Translations under genes and position numbers: made by a program
In this document: positions 49,517 through 57,964 of the stretch, in pieces
Numbering within the stretch: the first letter of the stretch is position 1
How the letters are laid out: each line of letters begins with the position of its first letter
Notes under the pieces: model-generated
Told to the model about the DNA's origin: nothing
What the model saw: only the letters and a program-made list of their open reading frames with translations
Databases searched by the model: none
Source: Psychromonas ingrahamii 37
Lineage (GTDB): Bacteria; Pseudomonadota; Gammaproteobacteria; Enterobacterales; Psychromonadaceae
DNA: 64,000 nt
Assembly (NCBI RefSeq): GCF_000015285.1
Contig: NC_008709.1
Location: 1,054,001-1,118,000, forward strand
Direction of reading: 5' to 3'

Positions 49517-49813
49517 ATGTCTCAAGATAAAAACGCAGATGACATATGCGAAGCATGTGGTTCATTTGTTGAATTAGGCAGTGTGATTAGCGACGATGAT
49601 ACGGTATTAGTGTTGCCATTTACCGGAAAAGAGAGTGTTGCGGTTACAGCACTGGCAATAAAATATATTGATGCGGCAAAAACACGTTTCGATAGTGTTG
49701 TTGTGACCGAGCAGGAAATAACCGCTGATGATCTGGTTACCTTAGAGGTTACGTTTAATTTTGATTGTACAGCTGAAAAACTTATTTTTGAAATGGGTTT
49801 AAGCGCCATTTAA
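49517..49813 (+). CDS. YfcZ/YiiS (DUF406) family protein
   Basis: 98 residues, strongly acidic. Family pattern: N-terminal CEACGSFVELGSVI and C-terminal LEVTFNFDCTAEKLIFEMGL, as in YfcZ/YiiS. No membrane or signal sequence. Function unknown. AGAGG ribosome-binding site. Stands alone between glgP and the helicase gene. Confidence 0.82.
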   Translation: MSQDKNADDICEACGSFVELGSVISDDDTVLVLPFTGKESVAVTALAIKYIDAAKTRFDSVVVTEQEITADDLVTLEVTFNFDCTAEKLIFEMGLSAI

Positions 49814-49991
49814 TCAACTGTGGTTAGATCAATTTTATATTATTAAAAGCCAATTAGTGTGGTTTTTTTTGTATTTGTGCTTTGACATTAAAAGAGATTA
49901 ATTGCCGCACAATGTAAATTTTTTTTCTTCTTTTGGTGCTTAATCGTTATACTACTCAGATTATTACTAATATTGCCTTTTGGAGAGTACT

Positions 49992-51311
49992 TTGCTGATC
50001 GATGATTTACCCGTTGACCGCCGTTTAATCATTTCGTTATCCCACCTTGGATTTACTGAAACCACAGAAATTCAAGCTAAAGCCGTTCCCATTGCCGTTG
50101 CTGGGAAAGATTTACTGGCATCATCAAAAACCGGGTCGGGTAAAACATTAGCATATTTGCTACCTGCTATGCAGCGCGTTTTAAAAACACGGGCATTAAC
50201 CAAACGTGATCCGCGTGTTTTAATATTAACGCCAACACGTGAGCTTGCAAAACAGGTTTATGCACAATTGCGTTTATTAGTGTCAAATACCAGTTTGAAA
50301 TCAACCCTAGTATCAGGGGGAGAAAACTTTAATGATCAAGTTAAAGCGCTGGATAAAGACCCGCATTTTGTTGTTGGAACACCAGGACGAATTGTTGATC
50401 ATTTAAAAAAAGGGTTGTTACATTTAGAAGGCTTAGAGTTATTAATTTTAGATGAAGCAGATCGTATGTTGGATTTAGGCTTTGCAGAGCAATTAAAGGC
50501 GGTTAACTCGGCAGCGAACCATCGTTTGCGCCAAACATTGTTATTTTCAGCCACCTTAGGGCATGCCGAAGTTAATGAATTTGCCAGTGAATTATTAAAA
50601 GCACCCGTACGTATTGCTATTGGTGAAGAAAATCAGCAGCACAGTGAAATTTCACAGCGTTTTTATCTGGCAGATAACTTAAATCAAAAAGAAAAATTAC
50701 TTTTCCATTTTATAAAAAATGAAGAAATTAAGCAGGCTATTATCTTCACCGCAACGCGTCTGGATGCACAGCGTCTAAGTGCTGCTTTAAGTGAAAAAGG
50801 CTATGGTACTTTGGCCCTGCATGGCGATTTAACGCAGAATAACCGTAACAGCATTATGGACAGTTTTTCCCGTGGTAAAGCCCAGCTATTAGTGACAACG
50901 GATATCGCCTCCCGCGGATTAGATTTACTCAATGTCAGTCATGTGATTAATTTTGATATCCCTAAACATACGGAAGAGTATATTCATCGGATAGGCCGGA
51001 CAGGTCGCGCAGGTGAGAAGGGGGATGCGATTTCAATTATTGGCCCTAAAGACTGGGTAAACTTTAAAAAAGTCGAAGAGTTTGTGCAGCGACAGTTAAC
51101 TTTTAACCGTGTTGATGGCATTAAACCTCAATTTAAAGGTATTGTTGAAAAAGTAGTTAAGGCACCAGAAACTAAAGTTGTCAGTCATAAAGCTGAAAAG
51201 AAACAGAGCAGTAAAACGCGTAAACCTAAAGCTGCCCCCAACAAAATTTTCCATGAAGCGGAAGAGGCTGGTTTTACACCGATGCGCCGTAAGAAAAAGA
51301 TTGAAGAATAG
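49992..51311 (+). CDS. DEAD-box RNA helicase (SrmB-like)
   Basis: 439 residues. Helicase motifs in order: Q motif ETTEIQAKAVP, ASSKTGSGKTLAYLLP (I), PTRELAKQV (Ia), GTPGR, DEADRMLDLGF (II), SATLG (III), then IIFTATRLDAQRLSAAL, TTDIASRGLDLLNVSHVINFD (V) and HRIGRTGRAGEKGD (VI), followed by a basic Lys-rich tail (about 390-439). Resembles SrmB/cold-adapted helicases of ribosome assembly; the exact paralogue is not certain. GGAG lies seven bases before TTG 49992, which is the likely start; the ORF opens 12 bases earlier. Confidence 0.9.
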   Translation: MLIDDLPVDRRLIISLSHLGFTETTEIQAKAVPIAVAGKDLLASSKTGSGKTLAYLLPAMQRVLKTRALTKRDPRVLILTPTRELAKQVYAQLRLLVSNTSLKSTLVSGGENFNDQVKALDKDPHFVVGTPGRIVDHLKKGLLHLEGLELLILDEADRMLDLGFAEQLKAVNSAANHRLRQTLLFSATLGHAEVNEFASELLKAPVRIAIGEENQQHSEISQRFYLADNLNQKEKLLFHFIKNEEIKQAIIFTATRLDAQRLSAALSEKGYGTLALHGDLTQNNRNSIMDSFSRGKAQLLVTTDIASRGLDLLNVSHVINFDIPKHTEEYIHRIGRTGRAGEKGDAISIIGPKDWVNFKKVEEFVQRQLTFNRVDGIKPQFKGIVEKVVKAPETKVVSHKAEKKQSSKTRKPKAAPNKIFHEAEEAGFTPMRRKKKIEE

Positions 51312-51333
51312 AAACAAAGAGTAGTTCGCTATG

Positions 51334-51431
51334 CTTAATCACTAAAGGAATTAAACTGGGGTAATAACATTGCCGCAGTATTCAGTGGTTTCTTGAACGA
51401 CCAAAAAGTCAGCGAATAAGCTGACTTTTTA
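51334..51431 (+). repeat. Left copy of 98-bp direct repeat bounding the hipA islet
   Basis: The segment TTAAACTGGGGTAATAACAT...TTTTTA occurs here and again at 54967-55064 with about ten differences. It includes the helicase-gene terminator. The left copy is attached to the helicase gene; the DNA between the copies is accessory. Confidence 0.85.
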
Positions 51432-51432
51432 C
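51399..51432 (+). terminator. Terminator of the helicase gene (also in right repeat)
   Basis: 11-bp stem AAAAAGTCAGC/GCTGACTTTTT with a 6-base loop (GAATAA), followed by T-rich sequence. An identical hairpin is at 55036-55063. Confidence 0.8.
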
Positions 51433-52330
51433 TTTTTAGAAAATAGTTTTTTGCTCCCCCTTAATTAAAACCTCTTGGCATTTCATCACCTCTATTCGAC
51501 TTGTTCTATAATATTGATTTTTGTTAACTTAAGTATTCGCTTAGTCGCTTGGTCATTCTAGCCATAGCAATAAAGTAGACAAAGCGCCATAGAAAAAGGA
51601 CTACTTTGACTCTAGCTTAGTGGTCAGAATTACTTATCCAGTACACCTCGGTGTAAGAAGTTCGATGTTCATCGTTAAAATAGCCGTCATCGCCAAATTT
51701 CTTGTCTACAAACTTTTGCAATGCGACTTACGAGCTCTATTATCGCTGAATTTTCTACAAAAAATTTTGTCATATTTATATTTAGCCTTAGTTTTATTTA
51801 AAAAAAGTAATATATTCATTTAGCATTCGCAAGTGCAGGTCTAATTTATTTTTCATAAATAAAGGGTTCAATGTACAGTTTGTTGTTTGGCGCTTTATCT
51901 GAGTTTGGGGCTAGCAGTGAGATTGTCTGGCTACAAAATCCAGAGGCGGTCGAGTCATTTGACCTTGCCGAAATTCATTCAAAACACCATTAACAAAATT
52001 GGAGCATACCGGCGCTGCCAAAAAGAAAATATCTAAGATTAAGCTGGTATAGCGTCACAAGGCTTCCGTAAAGTTTGATGAGCAAGCAATTAAGGATCGT
52101 TATGGCAAACAAGTGGTTATTGAGTCTATCAAAGACAGTGAAGGCTATTATTCTATGAGTGGTATCACCACTTTCTGTAAGAAATGCGCTTACTTGATGG
52201 ATGTTAAGGGACTGTTGCTATGCGGCAATTGCAACGATTACATGCCGAGTTGGCATGTTTGTGAAAGTTAACCAAGTTTCATCAATTATTTAATTCATGC
52301 GCCACATGATTAAGCGCCACAAGTTGGAAA
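51433..52330. other. 900-bp region with gene relics in the hipA islet
   Basis: No complete gene. A 40-codon frame at 51871-51993 (MYSLLFGALSEFGASSEIVW...) and the cysteine-rich fragment listed at 52068 look like remains of one or more genes from the element that brought the islet. Confidence 0.45.
52068..52271 (+). pseudogene. Cys-rich (zinc-ribbon-like) gene remnant
   Basis: An open stretch without a start codon, preceded in frame by a stop, encodes KFDEQAIKDRYGKQVVIESI then CKKCAYLM and CGNCNDYMPSWHVC. Two CxxC pairs suggest a small zinc ribbon. Codon use is coding-like. No family is recognised; it is a fragment of a larger gene or a gene with lost start. Confidence 0.45.
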
Positions 52331-52348
52331 TGAGTTGTATAATACTCA
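52331..52348. promoter_or_regulatory. Operator palindrome 1 upstream of hipA-like gene
   Basis: TGAGTTGTATAATACTCA: 5-bp arms TGAGT/ACTCA with an 8-base centre. The same arms, spacing and centre recur at 52494-52511. Confidence 0.6.
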
Positions 52349-52372
52349 AAATATAGCTAGCGCACGAGTTAT

Positions 52373-52585
52373 TGAGTACTATAAAGGTCAATAGAAAGCA
52401 ATTATAGTAATTATTGAGTATTATCAGACGCATTTATGGTCAACGCAATAATCTTCTAATGAACCAAATTAACTTCAAACACAAACAACTAAATGAGTCG
52501 TATTATACTCAATAATTGAAATTAACAATAGTTATTGAGTACTAAAAAGCACTTTATTTGACAATTCGCATTTTTTGAGTACTAT
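52373..52585 (+). promoter_or_regulatory. Cluster of TGAGTA(C/T)TA half-sites upstream of hipA-like gene
   Basis: Direct-orientation half sites TGAGTACTAT (52373 and 52576), TGAGTATTAT (52415) and TGAGTACTAA (52537) intermix with the two palindromes. The last one overlaps the -10 box, so the operon is probably autoregulated by the HTH protein encoded downstream. Confidence 0.6.
52494..52511. promoter_or_regulatory. Operator palindrome 2 upstream of hipA-like gene
   Basis: TGAGTCGTATTATACTCA, same 18-bp architecture as palindrome 1. Lies about 50 bp upstream of the -35 box. Confidence 0.6.
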
Positions 52586-52588
52586 AAT
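52558..52588 (+). promoter_or_regulatory. Promoter of hipA-like operon
   Basis: TTGACA at 52558-52563 and TATAAT at 52583-52588, both perfect consensus, with a 19-base spacer (a little long). A TGAGTACTAT half site overlaps the -10 element. Confidence 0.65.
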
Positions 52589-52616
52589 TTTCATTAAATA
52601 TAGAAAAGAGTGTTCA

Positions 52617-53990
52617 ATGGAAGCGATTAATCTTGGAAATTTAAATGATCTTACTGTACAAGCTTTCATTGATAATTCATGGAAGGATATTGCGAAGATT
52701 ACATTCCCAAAGAATGCTGACTACACGTATGATGTTAGCGAGGTTGATTATGACTCGGACTATGCCATTCATAACCTTTATGCCGATGATCACCATGCAG
52801 TCTCTATAAATCACCCTGTTGAATTATTTTTTGATGACAATGGACAACAAGGTTGGTTGAAGTTCATTGACGACATCATACCTAGTGGCTCAAGCCGTAA
52901 GTACTGGCTAACGCAAATAGATACAGAGGGGATGTCAGCCAATCAACAAAAGTTCGTGTTACTAGCATATGGTACCATTGCTCCCATTGGGAATTTGCGC
53001 ATCAAAGAATCTATCGAAGCGGTTAATAAAGTCCCTACGCAATACTTTGAAGTTTCAGACGTAGCAGGTAGAGCGGCAGACTTTTTGAGTTACGCACAAA
53101 CTCGGGGTGCAGCAGTTGGTGGAGCTACTGGAGCCGGTGGAGAAGCCCCAAAACTACTACTAAGACGCAGCAAAGACGATGTTGTGTGGATAGATACCTA
53201 TCAAGACAATACCAATATCGATGATATGTATTACCTCGTTAAATTCCCAAGAGGGATCAGAAGTGGAGTTAATGATGCGGTGTTAGTTGCCGAGTACCAC
53301 TATTACCATGAGTTAACAGATATGGGTTTTAATACTATACCCGTAGCAGACATGAAACTAGAAAAAGGTGAAAACTATCATTCACTTTGGCTGCCAAGGT
53401 TCGATATAGAGACTCAAGCAGATGGGACGACCAAACGTTATGGGATGGAGTCTGTGTACTCAATGCTAAAAAAACCGCCAGCTACTATTTTAGATCATGG
53501 CGAGACAATACGTGATTTGATTGTTTTGATCACTGAAAGTAACACTGTCAAGGAGAAGAACCTACATTTTGATGTAGAGGCATTTATCATTGAATGGGTT
53601 CGCCGTGACTTATTAAATATTGCGTTTGGCAATAGCGATAACCACGGACGAAATACTTCATTCTATAAAGATGAGAAGGGAATAAGGTTAACACCCATTT
53701 ATGACTTTGCTCCTATGAAAGCTGATCCAGAAGGTATACCAAGAACAACGAAATGGGCTGCACCAGCTTTAGAGCTTGGTGGAAAATTTAATTTTGTCGA
53801 GATTGCATACTCCTTAAGTGATTTAATTGACCCAGAACTATTGATAAATGAACTAAGGACAACAGCACATCAACTAGTAGGCTTAAAGCAGAGGCTAATA
53901 GGTCGTGGTGTTCCTGATCAAATAGTTAATATGCCAATATTTGGGTTTGATTTTCTAGATGAAAAATTGGAACTATGGGGATTATTATGA
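52617..53990 (+). CDS. HipA-family serine/threonine kinase toxin
   Basis: 457 residues. HipA-type kinase fold: GGEAPKLLLR loop (about 173) preceded by a glycine-rich GGATGAGGEAPK stretch, substrate/ATP regions VKFPRG, catalytic FGNSDNHGRNTSFYKD (Asp about 340) and metal-binding PIYDFAPMKADPEGIPR (about 360). HipA proteins phosphorylate aminoacyl-tRNA synthetases and cause growth arrest; target here unknown. ATG 52617 is chosen over an upstream TTG because the latter overlaps the promoter. The downstream HTH gene overlaps its stop by a TTATGA. The toxin precedes the antitoxin, the reverse of E. coli hipBA. Confidence 0.88.
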   Translation: MEAINLGNLNDLTVQAFIDNSWKDIAKITFPKNADYTYDVSEVDYDSDYAIHNLYADDHHAVSINHPVELFFDDNGQQGWLKFIDDIIPSGSSRKYWLTQIDTEGMSANQQKFVLLAYGTIAPIGNLRIKESIEAVNKVPTQYFEVSDVAGRAADFLSYAQTRGAAVGGATGAGGEAPKLLLRRSKDDVVWIDTYQDNTNIDDMYYLVKFPRGIRSGVNDAVLVAEYHYYHELTDMGFNTIPVADMKLEKGENYHSLWLPRFDIETQADGTTKRYGMESVYSMLKKPPATILDHGETIRDLIVLITESNTVKEKNLHFDVEAFIIEWVRRDLLNIAFGNSDNHGRNTSFYKDEKGIRLTPIYDFAPMKADPEGIPRTTKWAAPALELGGKFNFVEIAYSLSDLIDPELLINELRTTAHQLVGLKQRLIGRGVPDQIVNMPIFGFDFLDEKLELWGLL

Positions 53991-54550
53991 AAAAGAAAAG
54001 CTTAATGAATACAGTCAATTTCTTAAAAAAACATAATTCTGATAGAAATATGAAATTTAACAGCGAGGGTGAACGTATCGGGACTAGAAACGATAATGCG
54101 CAGGGCCAAATTGTAACTAATCGAGTTGATAGCCGCCTTGTCCATATGACAGTTGAAGATACTGGAGAGCCTGTTGTTGTTCAGAGAGATCCACTCACTC
54201 GCTGGGAGGATACTCAAACTAGGCAACGTTCGTCTACGAACACGGCTATTAAGGATGCTAAGTTACGTAAGGCAGTTATTAATAGTGTTGTTACTAAATT
54301 ACTATTTTCTGACATTACACAAGGAGATGCCTTAATTCAGTTACGCATACAGGTACTAGGTTTTAACCAAGAAAAATATGCGAAATTAGTTAATGTTTCT
54401 CGTAAAAAAATTTCTGATATAGAAAATAACAGGAGCAACCCAAGCGTTGAAGTTTTGAATAAAGTTTTTAAGCCTTTTGGTTTAAATGTAGGTTTGATCC
54501 CAATCTCACCCACTGTATTGAAAAATCTTCTAGATAATGGCACCAACTAA
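53987..54550 (+). CDS. Xre-type HTH protein, likely HipB-like antitoxin with long N-terminal region
   Basis: 187 residues from ATG 53987, which overlaps the kinase stop codon (ATGA). The HTH lies at about 120-165 (NQEKYAKLVNVSRKKISDIENNRSNPSVEVLNKVF), like HipB. A region of about 115 residues precedes it, rich in Asn/Asp/Arg, with no known fold; it may bind the toxin. Canonical HipB proteins are near 90 residues, so this form is extended. Probable repressor of the operators at 52331-52585. Confidence 0.8.
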   Translation: MKKKSLMNTVNFLKKHNSDRNMKFNSEGERIGTRNDNAQGQIVTNRVDSRLVHMTVEDTGEPVVVQRDPLTRWEDTQTRQRSSTNTAIKDAKLRKAVINSVVTKLLFSDITQGDALIQLRIQVLGFNQEKYAKLVNVSRKKISDIENNRSNPSVEVLNKVFKPFGLNVGLIPISPTVLKNLLDNGTN

Positions 54551-54966
54551 CCACCTAGGCCACTAACTACATGGCTTAACTTTCTAATTCATTAAGAATG
54601 AGATGATTTGGGTTTTGGCTTAAACCGCTGTGCGTTCTTATCAAAGGTACGCTTAACAAAGCCACTTTTCTGACAACCACCGATATGTTGTGGTTAATTA
54701 ATATTGGCCACAATTTTATAAGTTGCTAAGGTGCTTTGAAGGCGTAAGAACCTTAGAAATTTTGTACTATTAATTTGTTGAATTACCTCATTTACGTGCG
54801 CTTTCTCCCACAAGAAAAATCAAAGTTCCTTGCCTGTAAAGTCGATTTTAATATTCATGTACTGCTTGAACTATTTCGCTAAGGTGCTTTTTCCCCATAA
54901 CAGCTTATAAATATGTGGCCAACTAAAAGGCAAGACACGAGCCTATTCACATTCTCTATTCACATT
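54551..54966. other. Right part of hipA islet without an intact gene
   Basis: No gene. On the minus strand between about 54600 and 54870 broken frames read CQKSGFVKRTFDKNAQRFKPKPKS, coding-like but interrupted, probably a relic. The region ends at the right direct repeat. Confidence 0.4.
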
Positions 54967-55064
54967 CCTAATCATTAAAGAAATTAAACTGGGGCAATAA
55001 CATTGCCCCAATGTTTAGTGGTTTCTTGAACGACCAAAAAGTCAGCGAATAAGCTGACTTTTTA
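54967..55064 (+). repeat. Right copy of 98-bp direct repeat bounding the hipA islet
   Basis: Counterpart of 51334-51431, with an identical terminator hairpin (55036-55063). Lies about 360 bp before the next gene. Confidence 0.85.
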
Positions 55065-55423
55065 AAGTCTGAGATATTTGAGCCCTGTCATCTCCTGTTT
55101 AAGAACATGCCTAGTTATGAATATAACTGCGTACAACGCTAAATGCCGAATATTTGAACTCACTTGCCTATTTACCGTTAATTGATTTAAAAACCTTCTA
55201 TTTCATTATTACTTATCTCTTTCGTCTGCTTATGATTTGCATTTGTAGAGATATCTGTAAATGCAAACGGTCATTTCTCCAATATAAAAAATCAATTTAC
55301 GATCAGAGATACAGGCTATCTGAGCATTTTTTATGTTTGTTGTTCTATAATTTTTATCAGAAAATAAAATTTAATATGTGTCTGCAGATAGGTTCCTTGT
55401 CAGAGGTAAACGGAGATTTCACT
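55065..55423. other. Region upstream of the membrane/coiled-coil gene
   Basis: An open frame continues into the next gene but codon use and content (many Phe, Tyr, Cys, no start signal) do not support translation before 55424. Promoter not identified. Confidence 0.4.
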
Positions 55424-56155
55424 ATGCCGGAAAAGAGCAACAACAGTTTTTTGTCTATAATCGCAACCACGGGCAAAGATCTGGTCGCAATGTTAAGAGA
55501 TGCGATGCTGCTGTTAATAGTTGTCCTGTTAATCGGGTGGCCAAAAACCGTCAACAACATTCTTGTAGAAGCGGGATTTGAAGAAGGAAGCTTTGCAGGA
55601 TTGAAATGGAAAGCTAAATTGACCCAATCAGATGAAACCCTTCTAAAAGCCCAAGCGACCATTGCTGATCTAATAGCGCAGAATGAAAAACTGAATAGCG
55701 CGCTCTCTGAAGTTAATTCCCGGACAGACAGTGCTGAGGTTAAAGCGAACATAACGAAACTTAATAAACTCAACACCTACTTAGCGGCCAGTTCGGCGAA
55801 AGTTCAAGCAGCCGCAGAAACAACTACCTCGGCGAATGCCGCTTTGATTCAGAAAGCACAAAGCGACACAGGAATAGTTGTTACCTGGGGGGTTGTCTAT
55901 AGCGGTGATCGCACTCTAGAGGCTGCGCAGTATGAGGTTCAAACAATCGCTCCGAAATTAGGATTAACAAACGCAGCAGTCTATTTCCGACAAGATTCTT
56001 ACCGCAGTGTCGCAACAGTTACCGACAGATTATACGCGGAGCAGCTTCTTAAGAAGGCAAATGAGCGCCGAAAGGACTCGTACATTGTCAATATGTCTCA
56101 CTGGTGTCCAAACACAGCGGAAAAGGACGGCTATTTTGAGTGCTCAATTCCCTGA
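55424..56155 (+). CDS. Membrane-anchored coiled-coil protein, uncharacterised
   Basis: 243 residues from ATG 55424, which has GGAG eight bases upstream. One transmembrane segment (AMLLLIVVLLIGWP, about 27-40), a long alanine-rich coiled coil (about 65-145, with QATIADLIAQNEKLNSALSEVNSR), and a compact C-terminal domain (about 150-243: VVTWGVVYSGDRTLEAAQYEVQTIAPKLG and SYRSVATVTDRLYAEQLLKKA, YIVNMSHWCPN). The C-terminal domain looks SPOR-like or a periplasmic binding module. Unrelated to the hipA islet; possibly an accessory gene of its own. Function unknown. Confidence 0.6.
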   Translation: MPEKSNNSFLSIIATTGKDLVAMLRDAMLLLIVVLLIGWPKTVNNILVEAGFEEGSFAGLKWKAKLTQSDETLLKAQATIADLIAQNEKLNSALSEVNSRTDSAEVKANITKLNKLNTYLAASSAKVQAAAETTTSANAALIQKAQSDTGIVVTWGVVYSGDRTLEAAQYEVQTIAPKLGLTNAAVYFRQDSYRSVATVTDRLYAEQLLKKANERRKDSYIVNMSHWCPNTAEKDGYFECSIP

Positions 56156-56421
56156 CAAGTGCTTCTTGCGATAGTAAAAAAAGTCACCCAAGGTTATTGG
56201 CGAATATTTAAGCATTAGCATCATATTTAGTTGGCAGTGCCTTTTTTGTGATTTGTGGGCTTTTTGATGGGCAAATTGAGAGTTTGTAGTCAGAAGTCCT
56301 GCTAATGACTATTACAAATCGCAACTGGACGTAGTTGAGCGCTAACCACTGGTTTCATTAGGGTTTTATTGGGATATTGTTGGGGCTGGTGGGCTTTGCT
56401 GGACTTTCTTAAAAGAGAAAG

Positions 56422-56497
56422 TGGTGTCCCCTGCGAGATTTGAACTCACGTCTAAGACTTAGGAGGTCCTTGTTCTATCCAGCTGAACTAAGGGGAC
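56422..56497 (-). tRNA. tRNA-Arg(CCT)
   Basis: The minus strand folds as a tRNA of 76 bases: acceptor GTCCCCT/AGGGGAC, D arm GTTCAGCTGGATAGAAC, anticodon loop CTCCTAA (anticodon CCT), T arm GTGAGTTCAAATCTCGC, and encoded CCA. Reads AGG codons. Its 3' end faces the accessory region at lower coordinates; tRNA-Arg(CCT) genes are known integration sites of phages and islands. Confidence 0.95.
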
Positions 56498-56836
56498 TAG
56501 ATGTTCACTTTATACCTATCTGACTACGGGAAATTGCTTAAAGGAACAATCAATTATAACGCATTAGATTTCTTCTTTATTCACCGCTCACCTTTTAATT
56601 ATCAGGCGACATTAGAAGAGCTGTAAACTAATTGAATTATATACAATAATTAGGATAAAAAAAATCCCTAATAACAGATCATTGTAGTAAAGTCGGGTAT
56701 TAGTGAAGATTGTTAACGGGAAACTGTCATTATTAAATATTCTTGGTCTCTCCCATTGAAATAAAAACAGACATTTCCTCCGATAGCTCAAAATTCAGTC
56801 ATCTGCTTAAAAATCGAAAATAATGAAGGATAGTTT
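56498..56836. other. Intergenic region between tRNA-Arg and AEC gene
   Basis: AT-rich, about 340 bases, no gene. Divergent promoters of the tRNA and the AEC gene are expected here. Confidence 0.4.
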
Positions 56837-57787
56837 ATGTTTTTAGAGTCACTTATGTTTTCTTTTTCAGTGACCGGGCCAATCTGTCTGTTACTTTTTC
56901 TGGGTTGGTTTCTCAGGCGAATAGATTTTATTAATGAACAATTCATTTTGATCGGATCAAAATTGGTTTTTACCGTCACTTTACCAACCCTTCTTTTTCT
57001 TAATATTATAAAATCGGATCGTGATGCAGATATTAATTTTTCATTGATTTCTTATTCACTATTGGCGAATATTTTATTTTTTTTACTGGCGGTTATTTTA
57101 ACTAAACTGTTAGCCCGCAATCGGGATGATCATGGGGCTATTATCCAAGGCGCTTTCCGATCCAATCTAGCTATTATCGGTTTAGCCTATGTTGATAATA
57201 TTTATGGGGATTCAGGTCTTGCGTTGGCTGCTGTTTATGTCGCATTTCATGTTGTTTTATTTAATGTTTTATCGGTGTTAATACTGATGCCTAAACAAGA
57301 GAAAATGAGCATTAAGATGTGCTTAGGGTTGTTTAAATCAATTTTCAAAAACCCATTAATTATTGGCATTTTGTTGGGTGTTGTATTCTTTTTCTTCGCC
57401 ATACCGGTGCCTGATGTGATGCTTGATGCCGGACAATATTTTGCGGGGATGAGCCTGCCAATGGCATTATTATGTACAGGTGGTGGACTGCATTTAAAGA
57501 CCTTAAATTCAGATGGTTTTATTATCGGCTTTGCAACTATTCTAAAAATAATTGTTGCTCCCGTATTAATCACCGGGGGGGCTTATTTTCTTGGTTTTAG
57601 AGGATTCGCGTTAGGGCTGACTTTTTTGATGACCGCGGCCCCAACGGCTGCTGCAAGTTATGTGATGGCCAGGGCGATGGGCGCTAATGCCAGCTTAGCT
57701 GCGAATGTAATAGCTTCTACGACAGTTGGCTCGCTGGTGACTTACAGTATTGGTCTTTCAATGCTTTATAGTTTCAATTTAATGTAG
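56837..57787 (+). CDS. AEC (auxin efflux carrier) family transporter
   Basis: 316 residues with about ten hydrophobic segments in the AEC pattern: GPICLLLFLGWFLRR, LVFTVTLPTLLFLNIIKSD, GAFRSNLAIIGLAYV, GMSLPMALLCTGGGL and ASTTVGSLVTYSIGLSML. Members export organic acids such as malate or amino-acid-related compounds; the substrate here is unknown. GAAGGA ribosome-binding site. Converges on the NhaC-type antiporter gene with a heptamer array and terminator between. Confidence 0.85.
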   Translation: MFLESLMFSFSVTGPICLLLFLGWFLRRIDFINEQFILIGSKLVFTVTLPTLLFLNIIKSDRDADINFSLISYSLLANILFFLLAVILTKLLARNRDDHGAIIQGAFRSNLAIIGLAYVDNIYGDSGLALAAVYVAFHVVLFNVLSVLILMPKQEKMSIKMCLGLFKSIFKNPLIIGILLGVVFFFFAIPVPDVMLDAGQYFAGMSLPMALLCTGGGLHLKTLNSDGFIIGFATILKIIVAPVLITGGAYFLGFRGFALGLTFLMTAAPTAAASYVMARAMGANASLAANVIASTTVGSLVTYSIGLSMLYSFNLM

Positions 57788-57788
57788 C

Positions 57789-57851
57789 GGGTAAGGAGTC
57801 ACGGGTAATGAGCCGCGAGTAACGAGTAATAAGTAACAAGCAATGAGTAAT
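57789..57851. repeat. Short heptamer array (GAGTAAC-type)
   Basis: Nine consecutive 7-base units related to GAGTAAY: GGGTAAG, GAGTCAC, GGGTAAT, GAGCCGC, GAGTAAC, GAGTAAT, AAGTAAC, AAGCAAT, GAGTAAT. Period is exact while bases drift. As with the longer array at 14850, it lies in a convergent-gene gap, starting at the stop codon of the upstream gene. Confidence 0.8.
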
Positions 57852-57892
57852 GGTTAAAGAGGATGCTAAGTGCTTTATTTTTTTATCCCTGT

Positions 57893-57926
57893 AAAAAAGC
57901 AAGCAGTTTAGCTGCCTGCTTTTTTA
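57893..57926. terminator. Bidirectional terminator between AEC and NhaC-type genes
   Basis: Hairpin AAAAAAGCAAGCAG/CTGCCTGCTTTTTT with one A-C mismatch and a short loop, flanked by A and T runs usable from both directions. Confidence 0.85.
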
Positions 57927-57964
57927 GTACCACTATATTAAACGTAGTGGCCATGTTTTAAGGG

